Shown: positions 18,849 through 26,809 of the stretch, piece by piece | Layout of the letters: each line of letters opens with the position of its first letter | How positions within the stretch are numbered: the first letter of the stretch is position 1 | NCBI RefSeq assembly: GCF_947499265.1 | Contig: NZ_CANMNK010000002.1 | Coordinates: forward strand, 124,001 to 188,000 | DNA: 64,000 bases | DNA from: an uncultured Roseobacter sp. | Lineage (GTDB): Bacteria; Pseudomonadota; Alphaproteobacteria; Rhodobacterales; Rhodobacteraceae | Direction of reading: 5' to 3' | The notes under the pieces: model-generated | What the model was told of the DNA's origin: nothing | Database searches by the model: none | Seen by the model: only the letters and a program-made list of their open reading frames with translations | Position numbers and translations under genes: made by a program

Positions 18849-19417
18849 TCTGGTCGCCCGGAGATCTGGTGGAGATCGAAACGGTCCGCTTTCTGGTTCG
18901 GTCGATCGAGCGCGAGGATGTGACGGAAAGTCTCCTGTCATGGATGGCCGATCCCGAGGTGATGACCGGGCTCAACCTGCCAGAGCGCCGGATGTCACAG
19001 GCCCAGGCGTTGCGATGGGCGATGGGGTTCGACAATGCCCGCCAGTTCTTTCTGCTCGTCTGTGACCGGGCGACTGGAACCCCCATCGGGTTCTTCACAG
19101 TCACCATAGACAGCCACAAGACCGCAGAGACAGCGGTTGTCATTGGCGACCGGAACTACTGGGGAAAAAACGTTGTCATGGAAACACGTGCGGCACTTCT
19201 CGATTTTCTCTTCGATACGCTCGGTATCTACAAGGTTATTGGACGGCCGCATGGTCGGAATTTATCGTCCATATACAACTACAACGCCATGGGGTTCACC
19301 TGCGAAGCGATCCTGCGCGCGCAGATGCTGTCCGTCGTCGACAACGACCGGCTGGATCAATTGGTCTATGGCATTCTGGCTCCTGAATGGGTCGAAAAAA
19401 GAAAGGGCACCGGATGA
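18845..19417 (+). CDS. GNAT family N-acetyltransferase (RimJ/RimL-like)
   Basis: A 190-residue acyltransferase of the GNAT fold. [24 protein letters not shown] and [22 protein letters not shown] are typical of RimJ/RimL-like members. Next to an AMP-ligase and an ACP it may use an acyl-ACP or acyl-CoA rather than acetyl-CoA (inference). The ATG overlaps the ligase stop (ATGA), and its own stop overlaps the ACP start the same way, so the set is translationally coupled. A longer open frame upstream is a shadow of the ligase gene. Confidence 0.85.
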   Translation: MIWSPGDLVEIETVRFLVRSIEREDVTESLLSWMADPEVMTGLNLPERRMSQAQALRWAMGFDNARQFFLLVCDRATGTPIGFFTVTIDSHKTAETAVVIGDRNYWGKNVVMETRAALLDFLFDTLGIYKVIGRPHGRNLSSIYNYNAMGFTCEAILRAQMLSVVDNDRLDQLVYGILAPEWVEKRKGTG

Positions 19418-19674
19418 AGCTATCCAGCAGCACAATCCGGTTGATGGCTGATGCGCTTGAAGTGTCGTCAGAAGAGATAGACGATAGCCTCACGCCCGGT
19501 ACCAGTGAAGTTTGGTCAAGCCTGTCGCATATGCGGCTCATTCTGTCGCTGGAAGAACGTCTTGGCCGTCGCCTCGCGCCGAGAGAAATCATATCTGTCG
19601 TATCGGCGAGTGCGGTAGAGGCTCTCCTCTCGAAAAGGCCGGCCCTTGCCCGAGACGCTGGCTCGCCGCGCTGA
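19414..19674 (+). CDS. Acyl carrier protein with altered DSL motif
   Basis: An 86-residue carrier protein of the free-standing ACP type. EVWSSLSHMRLILSLEERLG matches helix 2 of ACPs with the WDSLxH pattern, but the Asp of DSL is Ser here: W34-S35-S36-L37. Ser36 remains as the likely phosphopantetheine site. The next segment, LAPREIISVVSASAVEALL, fits helices 3 and 4. It is the last gene of the four-gene run and overlaps the GNAT stop by 4 bp. It would carry the acyl group activated by the upstream ligase. Its 3' end overlaps the convergent XRE gene by 86 bp, which is unusual. Confidence 0.8.
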   Translation: MKLSSSTIRLMADALEVSSEEIDDSLTPGTSEVWSSLSHMRLILSLEERLGRRLAPREIISVVSASAVEALLSKRPALARDAGSPR

Positions 19675-20112
19675 TTGCCCATATTCTGTCGAGTTCATCC
19701 ATCCAATCCGATATCGCGGCAGTCAGTTCGAGCGCGTCATCCACTTCCACGGCCTCGGTGTTGACTAAAATCGCATGCCATTCGCAGTGGCGAGAATAGA
19801 AGTGGCTCGCTTTCTTGATTGGCGAGGTTGGTACAAGAATGGTCTGCCTCAGCGCCCGCACCATCTCCTCTTGTTGCCGCTTTTCCTGCTCCGGTGTCGG
19901 TTTGCTGAACACAGTCACATCAAACCCGACGCCACGCGCGATGCTTCGCAGAGTTTGTACGTCGGGCACACGCCGCCCGCTTTCCACGTTCTGTATCCTA
20001 CGGACGGTCAGCCCAGCAGCTTCCGCTAAGCTCTCTTGTGTCAAGCCAAGCATCTTGCGCCGAGCATTTGTTTCCAGAAAGTCTTGCGGGCGATGATGTC
20101 CGATGTTGCCAT
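19589..20112 (-). pseudogene. XRE family regulator, probable 5' frameshift
   Basis: From 20053 a 154-residue frame contains an XRE helix-turn-helix: MLGLTQESLAEAAGLTVRRI, then NVESGRRVPDVQTL. The usual first helix is missing before the Met at 20053, yet matching residues (DFLETNARRK) are encoded upstream in the same frame without a usable start codon. An ATG at 20112 opens another frame (MATSDIIARK) that would join with a one-base indel near 20085. So this is a frameshifted gene, a sequencing error, or a shortened regulator. The C-terminal part ends inside the ACP gene on the other strand. There is no clear target. Confidence 0.55.
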
Positions 20113-21320
20113 GTCGGGCAAGGCGATCTCAAGAATGGAAACTGTGTAGTCACGGTGGCCCGCATAGCATCCCTATAGATACCGAAGCCCGATCTCTTTG
20201 TACTATGTTGAAGGGCGCCTCCCACCATAACAGCTGACCACCGCTGGTGGCACTCTTGTTAAGATCGGAGACGCCCGAAGGGCATATGGGTCCCAGCGAT
20301 GTTACTCCGTAACAACGAATGCATTGGGTTCGTCAATCTGGACAAGCAGGAAGCAGTCTTTAGGCCCAAGGAAGCGATCTCCGTAAACTTCCAATTTGGG
20401 TTCCCGCCTCAGCTGAAGCTGCTGGTTTGCCTCGCCAGCGATTTGCTGAATTGGAAGTCTGAGTATCGCAAAAATGAAACCCCCAAGCTTCGACCGCGTA
20501 AGCGTGGACGTAAAAGACATCGTTCGCGGTGCGCTTGTCGCTGTCAAAGGCGTTGAACGAACCAAAACGCGCCGAAATAGGGTGGGACTAAGAATCTGAA
20601 TCTGACAAAGGCAAATGGCAATTCTTTGCTAAACACGACAGCGAACAAGCGGCAAATAGCTTGAAAACCTCCCTTGCTTGAAACGTGTGGCGTTTCGCGG
20701 CTCAACGATTATGCGTGAATTGCGATGATCTCGGTCGGAAGGGAGTTTTGTGCACAGCATTTCTCACGGGGTAGATCTACAAGATCTGGGCCAGCTCACC
20801 GGTCTGGACATCGTTGCGGTCTTTCGTTCGGAAGCAATCGCCGGATCCCTGGTCGAAAAGAAGATTCCGGCAGGGCACGACCAACTATGTACTGGTCTCG
20901 AAGGCCAACAGCCGGTTCTCCGAACGATTGTTTGCCCCGCGCTGGTGTCCGGTTTCGTCGATGCAAAGTGGACCAAGGGCCCTTCGGGAGAGCTTGCAGC
21001 CAACCATAAGGCCGCATCTTTTGATGGCGATCTTGGCCTTCAAAAATCACTGGAACGTCATTTGGTGGACCGTGGCGCTGTTTTGGCCCGCCCTTTCCGG
21101 AGCGCACAACAGGAATACGCAGCATGCTGATGGTCGCTTGCCACGCTGGCGTTGGCTATGCACTCGGATTGTTGGCTTGGTCGGAAGATCACCGTCAGTT
21201 TCAGCTCGGCAGATTTATTGAGCGCGCGGTTTCGCCTGCGTCGGACACAGGATCGTTCTGTGTACCAGATCAACGAATGGACCGGGATAGACTTGCGCGG
21301 AGCGTGCGAAAGGGGGGGGC
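20113..21320. other. Gene-poor region with weak ORFs only
   Basis: No gene here can be named. The best candidate is the 126-codon GTG frame at 20750-21130, listed separately. Other short frames (20302-20565 minus, 20474-20599 plus, 21124-21324 plus) overlap one another or lack ribosome binding sites. A small inverted repeat, TGTTAC-tcc-GTAACA, sits at 20300-20314. Mixed-frame protein-like pieces suggest degraded genes. Confidence 0.5.
20750..21130 (+). CDS. Hypothetical protein, doubtful
   Basis: A 126-residue frame with a GTG start, preceded by AAGGGAG at a good distance. The sequence (MHSISHGVDLQDLGQLTGLD at the start) has no motif, membrane segment or signal that I recognise. It lies alone in a gene-poor stretch upstream of the hypothetical gene at 21321. 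Several overlapping frames on both strands compete, so it may not be real. Confidence 0.3.
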   Translation: MHSISHGVDLQDLGQLTGLDIVAVFRSEAIAGSLVEKKIPAGHDQLCTGLEGQQPVLRTIVCPALVSGFVDAKWTKGPSGELAANHKAASFDGDLGLQKSLERHLVDRGAVLARPFRSAQQEYAAC

Positions 21321-21782
21321 ATGAACATCGCCCAACTCTCGTCAGATGGCACATCAGACACCGCCGCGATTGAGGGCTTTGTCGTCTTGCTCAGAGACGG
21401 CGTTGAAAACTCGGAAAACATCTGGGCAACAGTCTTGTTCACCATTCCCGAATACCTTCAGCACGATTTTGTCGTAGGCAATGATGATGATCTTCTGGTC
21501 GTGCATGGCGCTCCAGAACGCAACGTTGACACGCAGGTGATGACCCCGACAGCCACGATGCATCGCATTTTCAACGAGTTCGAAACCCTCAATCGGCGCG
21601 ATCCCCAGATCATTGGCACAATCACGTCCCCCGGCAATCCGCATGCAAACCACCTTACCAAATCCATCTCTGTCACACTGCATCCCGGTGAACCGCCGGT
21701 GCAGTGCGCAGGTTGGTTACATCGTGTCCATGCGTTCGACTGCCCCAACATGCCCGTGAATTATTTCTGGCGCTACTACTGA
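21321..21782 (+). CDS. Hypothetical protein
   Basis: A 153-residue protein I do not recognise. It starts at ATG 21321 after a purine-rich GAAAGGGGGGG stretch that can serve as ribosome binding site. Composition is balanced (FVVLLRDGVENSENIWATVL), with no signal peptide, membrane helix or metal motif. A run CAGWLHRVHAFDCPNMPVNY with two Cys and two His lies near the C-terminus. It is the first clear gene before the small Gly-rich protein at 21943 and could belong to the same locus. Confidence 0.55.
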   Translation: MNIAQLSSDGTSDTAAIEGFVVLLRDGVENSENIWATVLFTIPEYLQHDFVVGNDDDLLVVHGAPERNVDTQVMTPTATMHRIFNEFETLNRRDPQIIGTITSPGNPHANHLTKSISVTLHPGEPPVQCAGWLHRVHAFDCPNMPVNYFWRYY

Positions 21783-21796
21783 GCGCCGGAACCAGT

Positions 21797-21887
21797 TTCG
21801 TCTCGATCCGTCCAAAGAGACGAAAGTGGGTGGGCGGTTAGTCAAGAACCTCCCACCCGATTGAGCCGCCGGGCAGGAAAACCCGGC
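21797..21887 (+). promoter_or_regulatory. Three consecutive hairpins upstream of the Gly-rich gene
   Basis: Three inverted repeats follow one another: TTCGTCTC / GAGACGAA (21797-21804 with 21817-21824), GGGTGGG / CCCACCC (21828-21834 with 21852-21858), and GCCGGG / CCCGGC (21868-21873 with 21882-21887). They lie between the hypothetical gene stop and the start at 21943. In RNA they would form a structured leader or a transcription-reducing element. No known riboswitch class is recognised. Confidence 0.5.
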
Positions 21888-21942
21888 TAACCACAACGGC
21901 GGAACGGTATCAGATCCGGCCCGCAACAGGAAGGAAGATGGA

Positions 21943-22254
21943 ATGTCCAATACTTCAACAAAGGCGCTCAGTGATCTTTACGCCAACATCAGTTTTGGCG
22001 GCGGAGGTGGTGGTGGCAGCGGAGACAGCGGAACCGGTAGCGGGTCGAATTACGACAGTGGCATCGCTGGCAGTGTGGAGTTCACCGCAGAACAGCAGGC
22101 GGTTAATCGCGACTATGCTGCAACTGGTGCTGCCGCAGCCACTGGAACGGCCGCTGGTTTGGGCGTGACCGCAGCCACTAGGAGCCCGGTTGCGGGCGCA
22201 GCTGTCGGCGCGATGGTTGCAAGAGGCACATATGATGCTCTGACCCCCGAATAG
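21943..22254 (+). CDS. Gly-rich small protein, bacteriocin-like
   Basis: A 103-residue protein of unusual composition. A short N-terminal part (MSNTSTKALSDLYANISF) is followed by seven Gly at residues 19-25, a Gly/Ser linker, and a C-terminal half of Ala/Gly/Thr hydrophobic stretches (GAAAATGTAAGLGV; PVAGAAVGAMVA). Leader, glycine stretch and small-residue hydrophobic tail recall class II bacteriocin or microcin precursors; no family is recognised. AAGGAAG lies 5 nt before the ATG. It is followed by a strong hairpin and a small membrane protein. A self-assembling membrane peptide or secreted structural protein are other options. Confidence 0.6.
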   Translation: MSNTSTKALSDLYANISFGGGGGGGSGDSGTGSGSNYDSGIAGSVEFTAEQQAVNRDYAATGAAAATGTAAGLGVTAATRSPVAGAAVGAMVARGTYDALTPE

Positions 22255-22273
22255 TGACGCGTAAGACTTGACC

Positions 22274-22316
22274 GGCTGTTTTTGCGCGACGCGTTTCGCA
22301 GATCGCAAAAACAGCC
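22274..22316 (+). promoter_or_regulatory. Strong intercistronic hairpin
   Basis: A perfect 13-bp stem GGCTGTTTTTGCG / CGCAAAAACAGCC with a 17-nt loop, placed between the Gly-rich gene stop (22254) and the small membrane gene start (22337). There is no T tract after it, so it is more likely a transcript-stabilising or attenuating element than a simple terminator. It could give the upstream gene a higher level than the downstream ones. Confidence 0.65.
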
Positions 22317-22336
22317 ACCTAAAAAAGGCGGATCCT

Positions 22337-22501
22337 ATGTCGATACCTCAGGCAGTCTTTTTCTTTGTTGTTGCAATGTCAGTATCGATTGCCATCAGAA
22401 AATATGTGCAAAAGAAAGCGATTACTCCACGCGAGGTGTCCGTCGCTTTTTTGGGCGCACTGGTTTTGACGATATTGACCGTTTTATTGACGCATATTTA
22501 G
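22337..22501 (+). CDS. Small two-helix membrane protein
   Basis: A 54-residue protein, almost entirely two membrane helices: about residues 5-20 (QAVFFFVVAMSVSIAI) and 37-53 (VAFLGALVLTILTVLLT), joined by a basic loop (RKYVQKKAITPRE). AAAAAAGGCGGA precedes the ATG. It directly follows the Gly-rich gene and precedes the M16 pair. Its size and topology would fit a bacteriocin immunity protein or a small membrane anchor (inference). A longer frame beginning at 22268 runs through the hairpin and is not used. Confidence 0.6.
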   Translation: MSIPQAVFFFVVAMSVSIAIRKYVQKKAITPREVSVAFLGALVLTILTVLLTHI

Positions 22502-22638
22502 ATGTCTGATCCCAATAACATCAAGATGCCAACGCGCGGGTCGTATTCTCATTTAATACGGTCGAGACGTATTTTTGACCAATTATTTCCGGTAATCCCC
22601 AGCAGGAACATTCATTTGTTTCAGCAAAGGTCCAAGCA

Positions 22639-23976
22639 TTGATTTGGGTCGCGCGCACTTTCAAACTCACGCCTCTCTACCTTATTTCTGCAGTTGGCGT
22701 GGCGCTTGCAATTTTTGTAACCGTTGCTTCGGGTTTGGTCAGTTCTGGGTGGGATGAAGCCTATGGCAGAACCCGTATCGTCGGGAACGCCGAGCCCGAA
22801 ACAGTGAGTGTGCATCTGTTGTTCAGCCGGTCGGGAGGCGCCGAAAACGCATCGCCTGCGTTGGATCACTATGTCGAGCATCTGACTTGGCTCAACGCAT
22901 TTGCCGCCAGTCGCCACGCCGCACGTCATTCCAACGCATGGACGTCTGACATTGCCATCGGGTATTGGTTGTCAGGTCCGCCCGAAGATTTGCCAGCCAT
23001 GCTGCATACCCTTGCACGCGTGTTTGACCCCATCACCCTGTCTCGTGAATTTGCAGACCAGGAGCGGGATATCGTCCGGCGGGAATACGACCTGCGCCTT
23101 GCCAACCATCCCGATGCGCAGGCGGCCGAAGAGATGAATGCGTTTCTCTATCAGGGCAATGCCATTGCCGCATCGGTCATTGGCACCCCCGCGCAGATCG
23201 ATGCGCTACGGTTTGACGACGCCAAGGCGCAACACATGGCCATCCATCAGCCAGGCCGGTCGTCGCTGCTGGTCATCGGAGAGGTATCGCAGCGTCAGGT
23301 TCGCCGCGCCATGAAACAGGTCGGTTTTCCGCATCAGCCGAGCTCAACTATGGAGATCGCGCCACCGCCTTTTGTCCTTGGCCAGCCAGACGATCGTGTC
23401 GTGACGTATCCGGTGGCGGATGCTGCTCCACGCATGATCTGGCGCAAGGTTGTTGCACTGCCCGAACCGGTGCAATTCGATCTTCTGGATGCCCAGACGC
23501 GTTTGCTGCGGGATATTCTCGCGAGCACCCTTCCGGGCGGTATTGCCGGGCCTTTGCGGTTCGATACCCTTGTCGCAAAAAGCTTTCGGATCGCCGTCTT
23601 TCCCATCGATGAACGCCATGTCGAACTCAACTTTCGCGCTGAACCGGGCAATGACATTGGCTTTGACGACCTGCGCGCGGGCTTCGAGGCGGCCTTGACT
23701 GCTTCTGCCAGAGGAATCCCTGCAGAAACCTACGCGCGTGTCCATGAAAGGTTCAGATCGTTTTGGCCGGAGTGGTCAAACAAGGAGGCGACCCGTGACT
23801 GGATGGCGGATTACGTTTTGGACCGCGCCAGCAACTTGCGGGCGCCAATGACGGAAACCGAACTGGCCGCGTTGCACAGTCTGCTCTCGGCGCAAGACAT
23901 CGACGCATTGCTCGCAACCCTGACCGGCCCTGGCCGAACGGCCACTGCCTTTATCGGAAAGGACAAGATCAAGTGA
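22639..23976 (+). CDS. Membrane-anchored M16 family metallopeptidase
   Basis: A 445-residue protein with one N-terminal membrane helix (residues about 12-32) and an M16 (pitrilysin/insulinase) peptidase domain outside the membrane. The inverted zinc motif HYVEH is at residues 77-81; a third ligand is probably Glu149 in DIVRREYD. The spacing is about ten residues shorter than in pitrilysin. It starts with TTG at 22639, with AAAGG 8 nt upstream. It overlaps the next gene, its likely non-catalytic partner, by 4 bp. The upstream small genes suggest it may process or degrade a small peptide (inference). Confidence 0.82.
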   Translation: MIWVARTFKLTPLYLISAVGVALAIFVTVASGLVSSGWDEAYGRTRIVGNAEPETVSVHLLFSRSGGAENASPALDHYVEHLTWLNAFAASRHAARHSNAWTSDIAIGYWLSGPPEDLPAMLHTLARVFDPITLSREFADQERDIVRREYDLRLANHPDAQAAEEMNAFLYQGNAIAASVIGTPAQIDALRFDDAKAQHMAIHQPGRSSLLVIGEVSQRQVRRAMKQVGFPHQPSSTMEIAPPPFVLGQPDDRVVTYPVADAAPRMIWRKVVALPEPVQFDLLDAQTRLLRDILASTLPGGIAGPLRFDTLVAKSFRIAVFPIDERHVELNFRAEPGNDIGFDDLRAGFEAALTASARGIPAETYARVHERFRSFWPEWSNKEATRDWMADYVLDRASNLRAPMTETELAALHSLLSAQDIDALLATLTGPGRTATAFIGKDKIK

Positions 23977-25337
23977 AACACTTTGCCGTGGCAGTGATTG
24001 CAATCTTTGTGTTGACCGGGTGTAGCGACGATACACCGTCCTCCAACACTGAGACCAGCCCCGGCGGCATCGATTACGTGCGCCTGTACATCCCTGAGGC
24101 CGAGGCTGTGGCCATCCAGATCGCCTGGCCCACAGACTGGCCGTTGCGTGAAGACGCCAATCAGGCGGTTCCCTATATCGGAGCCGACCTGATCCTCGCA
24201 GGTGGTGCCGAGGGGTTTCCGGCTTCGGAAGTTGTGGAGATGTTTGCGGATCTGCAAGTCACGGGCCGCCTGTCGGTTACGTCTGATAATGTCCAGGGCA
24301 GTTTGGTTGCTCCAAAGGAAAATTTGGACAAGGCCGTCGAAATCGCCAATGCGCATTTACGGGCGCCGCTTTTGGAACAAGGTTGGTTTGAAGGGATTCA
24401 ACAGAGCTTTGCAGCGAATATGGCCGAAGCATCTGCTGCGCCAGCACATCAGGGTTTTGCCGCAGTGCGATGGGGTGTTTTGGGTGATGTACCGCTCCGT
24501 CGTGCGCTGTCCGTCGATCCACCCGAGCAGATTACATCCGCCACACCCGAGGACGTCGCGAGTTGGCATCGTGAAACAATTGTGCGCAACGACGCAAAGA
24601 TTGTGATCGCGGGTGCCATTGATGCTGAAGAGGCCGGGGCCGCAATTGACGATCTCTTTGCCGGTTTGCCAGAGGCAGGGGCGCGGGTCGCAAAGACGCC
24701 AAGTACCGATTTCACGCCCCGCCGTATCCTGCTGCATGTGCCGGAGGCCAACACCAGCACGTTGTCGTTTGTTGCACCAATGCCCCCGATGCGAGATGGC
24801 GGTGAGTTGGAGGATATCATTCTTGTTTCGGCTCTGGGGGAGGGTAAGCACAGCGTTCTTTTTGAGGCCGTGCGCACACAGTTGCGCGCAACATATGGGC
24901 TCAGTGCGCATCTTGATGCATACACGCGCGACATCCGGCTTTTGTATTTTGGGGGCGAGGTCGAAACCACAAAGTTAGCGCAAGCCGCAACCATCGTGCA
25001 GGAGGCCTATGCGTCGTTTCGCGAGGTTGGGCCGCCGCAAGGCTTTCTGGAAAGTCTCGAGGGCCCCTTCGTCGCACAGAGCGAGAAAACGGCCGCTGAC
25101 CCTGTCGCCGCGTCCACCTCTGCCCTTATGGCTCTGCTGGATGATCAAGACCCCAGCGTTGCACTTGACCTTGCATCTGCACTTGACCGTGTGACATCCG
25201 AAACCCTTCGCCAAAGACTTGCCAATGCGTTTCCGGCCGCACAGGACTTTATCATAGTCGCTGTGTCGCCTGATGCTGACGCGCTGCCAAACGCCTGTGT
25301 AATTTCCAAACCAAGAGACGTCATTGATTGCCGATGA
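23973..25337 (+). CDS. Lipoprotein of the M16 family, non-catalytic partner
   Basis: A 454-residue protein. A lipoprotein signal ends in VLTGC with Cys17 as the acylation site, so it should be anchored in the inner or outer membrane facing the periplasm. The rest has the M16 fold pattern (RILLHVPEANTSTLSFVAPM; SALGEGKHSVLFEAVRTQLR; TYGLSAHLDAYTRDIRLLYF) but no HxxEH. This is the usual inactive subunit of a two-part M16 protease. The GTG start at 23973 overlaps the stop of the catalytic gene, showing coupling. Confidence 0.82.
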   Translation: MKHFAVAVIAIFVLTGCSDDTPSSNTETSPGGIDYVRLYIPEAEAVAIQIAWPTDWPLREDANQAVPYIGADLILAGGAEGFPASEVVEMFADLQVTGRLSVTSDNVQGSLVAPKENLDKAVEIANAHLRAPLLEQGWFEGIQQSFAANMAEASAAPAHQGFAAVRWGVLGDVPLRRALSVDPPEQITSATPEDVASWHRETIVRNDAKIVIAGAIDAEEAGAAIDDLFAGLPEAGARVAKTPSTDFTPRRILLHVPEANTSTLSFVAPMPPMRDGGELEDIILVSALGEGKHSVLFEAVRTQLRATYGLSAHLDAYTRDIRLLYFGGEVETTKLAQAATIVQEAYASFREVGPPQGFLESLEGPFVAQSEKTAADPVAASTSALMALLDDQDPSVALDLASALDRVTSETLRQRLANAFPAAQDFIIVAVSPDADALPNACVISKPRDVIDCR

Positions 25338-26046
25338 AGACCCGGCGCGGTGAAAACGCTGGAAAGATCTCCTTCCTGGTTTGACCAAGGAAGACATCTT
25401 GCGTCATCACGACGTTCTCTGGGTGCTCGGGTCCATCTGCATCCCTGGCGGCGTCTCAAGACCAAGGGCCCTGAACGCGATGTTCCCCTTGATGGACATT
25501 CGCTAGCGGCAGCAGAACGGCCCCTGGGCCAGCAGACCTTACTCACGGCTCGCTTTTCCGCGCTACAACAAGACAGACACAACAAACACAAACGCCGCCA
25601 GTGCTGCATCGAACAATTGGATGAAGGAACACGTGCCCGTAGAGTGCACGATGCACGTCTGCCGTTATTCGACGCGCGACCATCTCAGGATCGTTGAGTG
25701 CCCTGCCGACATTGTCTGCCAGGTTGCCAGAGTCAAGTTGCAGCCAAGCAATAGGAAAACCTTTGGTACCGCCAGCCCGGCAATCTTTGCAACGCGCAAC
25801 AGCACTTAAAGTCGCTGTTTTGCGGCGATCTCGGGGCTGCAAGCGTCGTTCATTTGCATCGGGAGAGAAACGATGAGGCGTTGCATCCGAGATCTGAAAC
25901 GTGCCAACCGGTCATTGAAATGGAGTTGAACTCAGTCTCATCAATCAAGCGCGGCCATTGCGAACTCCGATATCTATCTTCTTGACAGAATCCGTGCAGC
26001 GAACTCTGTTTGGGTGGGTTGATGGCGCAAGGTGAGTAAATCAGAA
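25338..26046. other. Gene-poor region after the M16 pair
   Basis: No supported gene in 709 bp. Short overlapping frames exist on both strands. A 30-codon minus frame (25407-25499, starting MSIKGNIAFRALGLETPPG) looks protein-like but has no ribosome binding site and two stops in a row. The right end holds the likely promoter of hlyU. This stretch marks the right border of the accessory segment. Confidence 0.5.
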
Positions 26047-26316
26047 ATGTCGATATTCTCTAAACTCTTTGGTAAGGGCGGCTCGGCTGCTGCGACCGCT
26101 AAGAAAGACGTAGAAATGTACGAAGGTTTCCGGATCATGCCGGATCCCGAAGCAGAAGGCGGACACTATCGCATCGCGGCGACGATCACAAAGCATGGGC
26201 AGAGCTACCGATTGCTGCGCGCGGATACCTTCTCTGACCGAGATGAGGCGATACGTATTTCTTTGCGCAAGGCCAAACAGGTGATCGACGAGCAGGGTGA
26301 GCGACTTTTTCAGTGA
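26047..26316 (+). CDS. HlyU family transcriptional regulator
   Basis: An 89-residue protein like the HlyU/DUF family found beside alphaproteobacterial housekeeping genes: MSIFSKLFGKGG, then DVEMYEGFRIMPDPEAEGGHYRI and LLRADTFSDRDEAI. The family is named after a Vibrio virulence activator, but the alphaproteobacterial short forms are uncharacterised. The start is ATG 26047 with AAGGTGAG upstream; a GTG 15 nt earlier is possible. The stop overlaps the next gene. Confidence 0.8.
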   Translation: MSIFSKLFGKGGSAAATAKKDVEMYEGFRIMPDPEAEGGHYRIAATITKHGQSYRLLRADTFSDRDEAIRISLRKAKQVIDEQGERLFQ

Positions 26317-26738
26317 GCGCTCCCGGGCCACGCGAGATTACGGTCAGCACACGAGGTGTCGGGCTCCATGAGATCACCGATCACGTGCGGCAATCGCTTT
26401 CCGGGTCCGGTCTGCTCACGCTTTTCATTAAACACACGTCAGCGAGCCTGCTCATTCAGGAAAATGCCGACCCGGAGGTCCAGACTGATCTGACGAATTT
26501 TTTTGCCCGTTTGGTGCCATCCGCTGACCATCCTGCGATGTCCTATCTCACCCATACCTATGAAGGGCCCGACGACATGCCGGCCCATATCAAGGCCGCA
26601 CTTTTGCCCACGCATCTGTCGATCCCTGTGGTAGACGGGCAGCTGGCTCTGGGCACGTGGCAGGGCATTTACCTCTTTGAACACCGCACACGCCCGCACC
26701 AACGCAGCATTGCAGTGTCATTTCTGCGCAACGTTTGA
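26313..26738 (+). CDS. yjbQ: YjbQ/UPF0047 family protein
   Basis: A 141-residue protein of the YjbQ/UPF0047 family; some members show weak thiamine-phosphate synthase activity. The family motif FIKHTSASLLIQENADPEV is intact and supplies the conserved His and Glu; LGTWQGIYLFEHRTRPHQR at the C-terminus fits. The GTG start at 26313 overlaps the hlyU stop. Its biological role is still unclear. Confidence 0.9.
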   Translation: MSAPGPREITVSTRGVGLHEITDHVRQSLSGSGLLTLFIKHTSASLLIQENADPEVQTDLTNFFARLVPSADHPAMSYLTHTYEGPDDMPAHIKAALLPTHLSIPVVDGQLALGTWQGIYLFEHRTRPHQRSIAVSFLRNV

Positions 26739-26809
26739 GGGCGTAATTCGCCTACCACATCTGGGCGCGCATTTCCCCACTACCCAAAACTTAGGCGCTC
26801 ACCTATAAG

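Noticed and set aside
20302-20565. 87-codon minus-strand frame and an overlapping 41-codon plus frame at 20474
   Set aside because: Both lack ribosome binding sites and each overlaps the other; neither has a motif.
25407-25499. 30-codon minus-strand ORF starting MSIKGNIAF
   Set aside because: Protein-like but without a ribosome binding site and too short to support.
25982-26010. TTGACA-N17-TCTGTT as the hlyU promoter
   Set aside because: The -35 is perfect but the -10 is poor, so the call is not firm enough.
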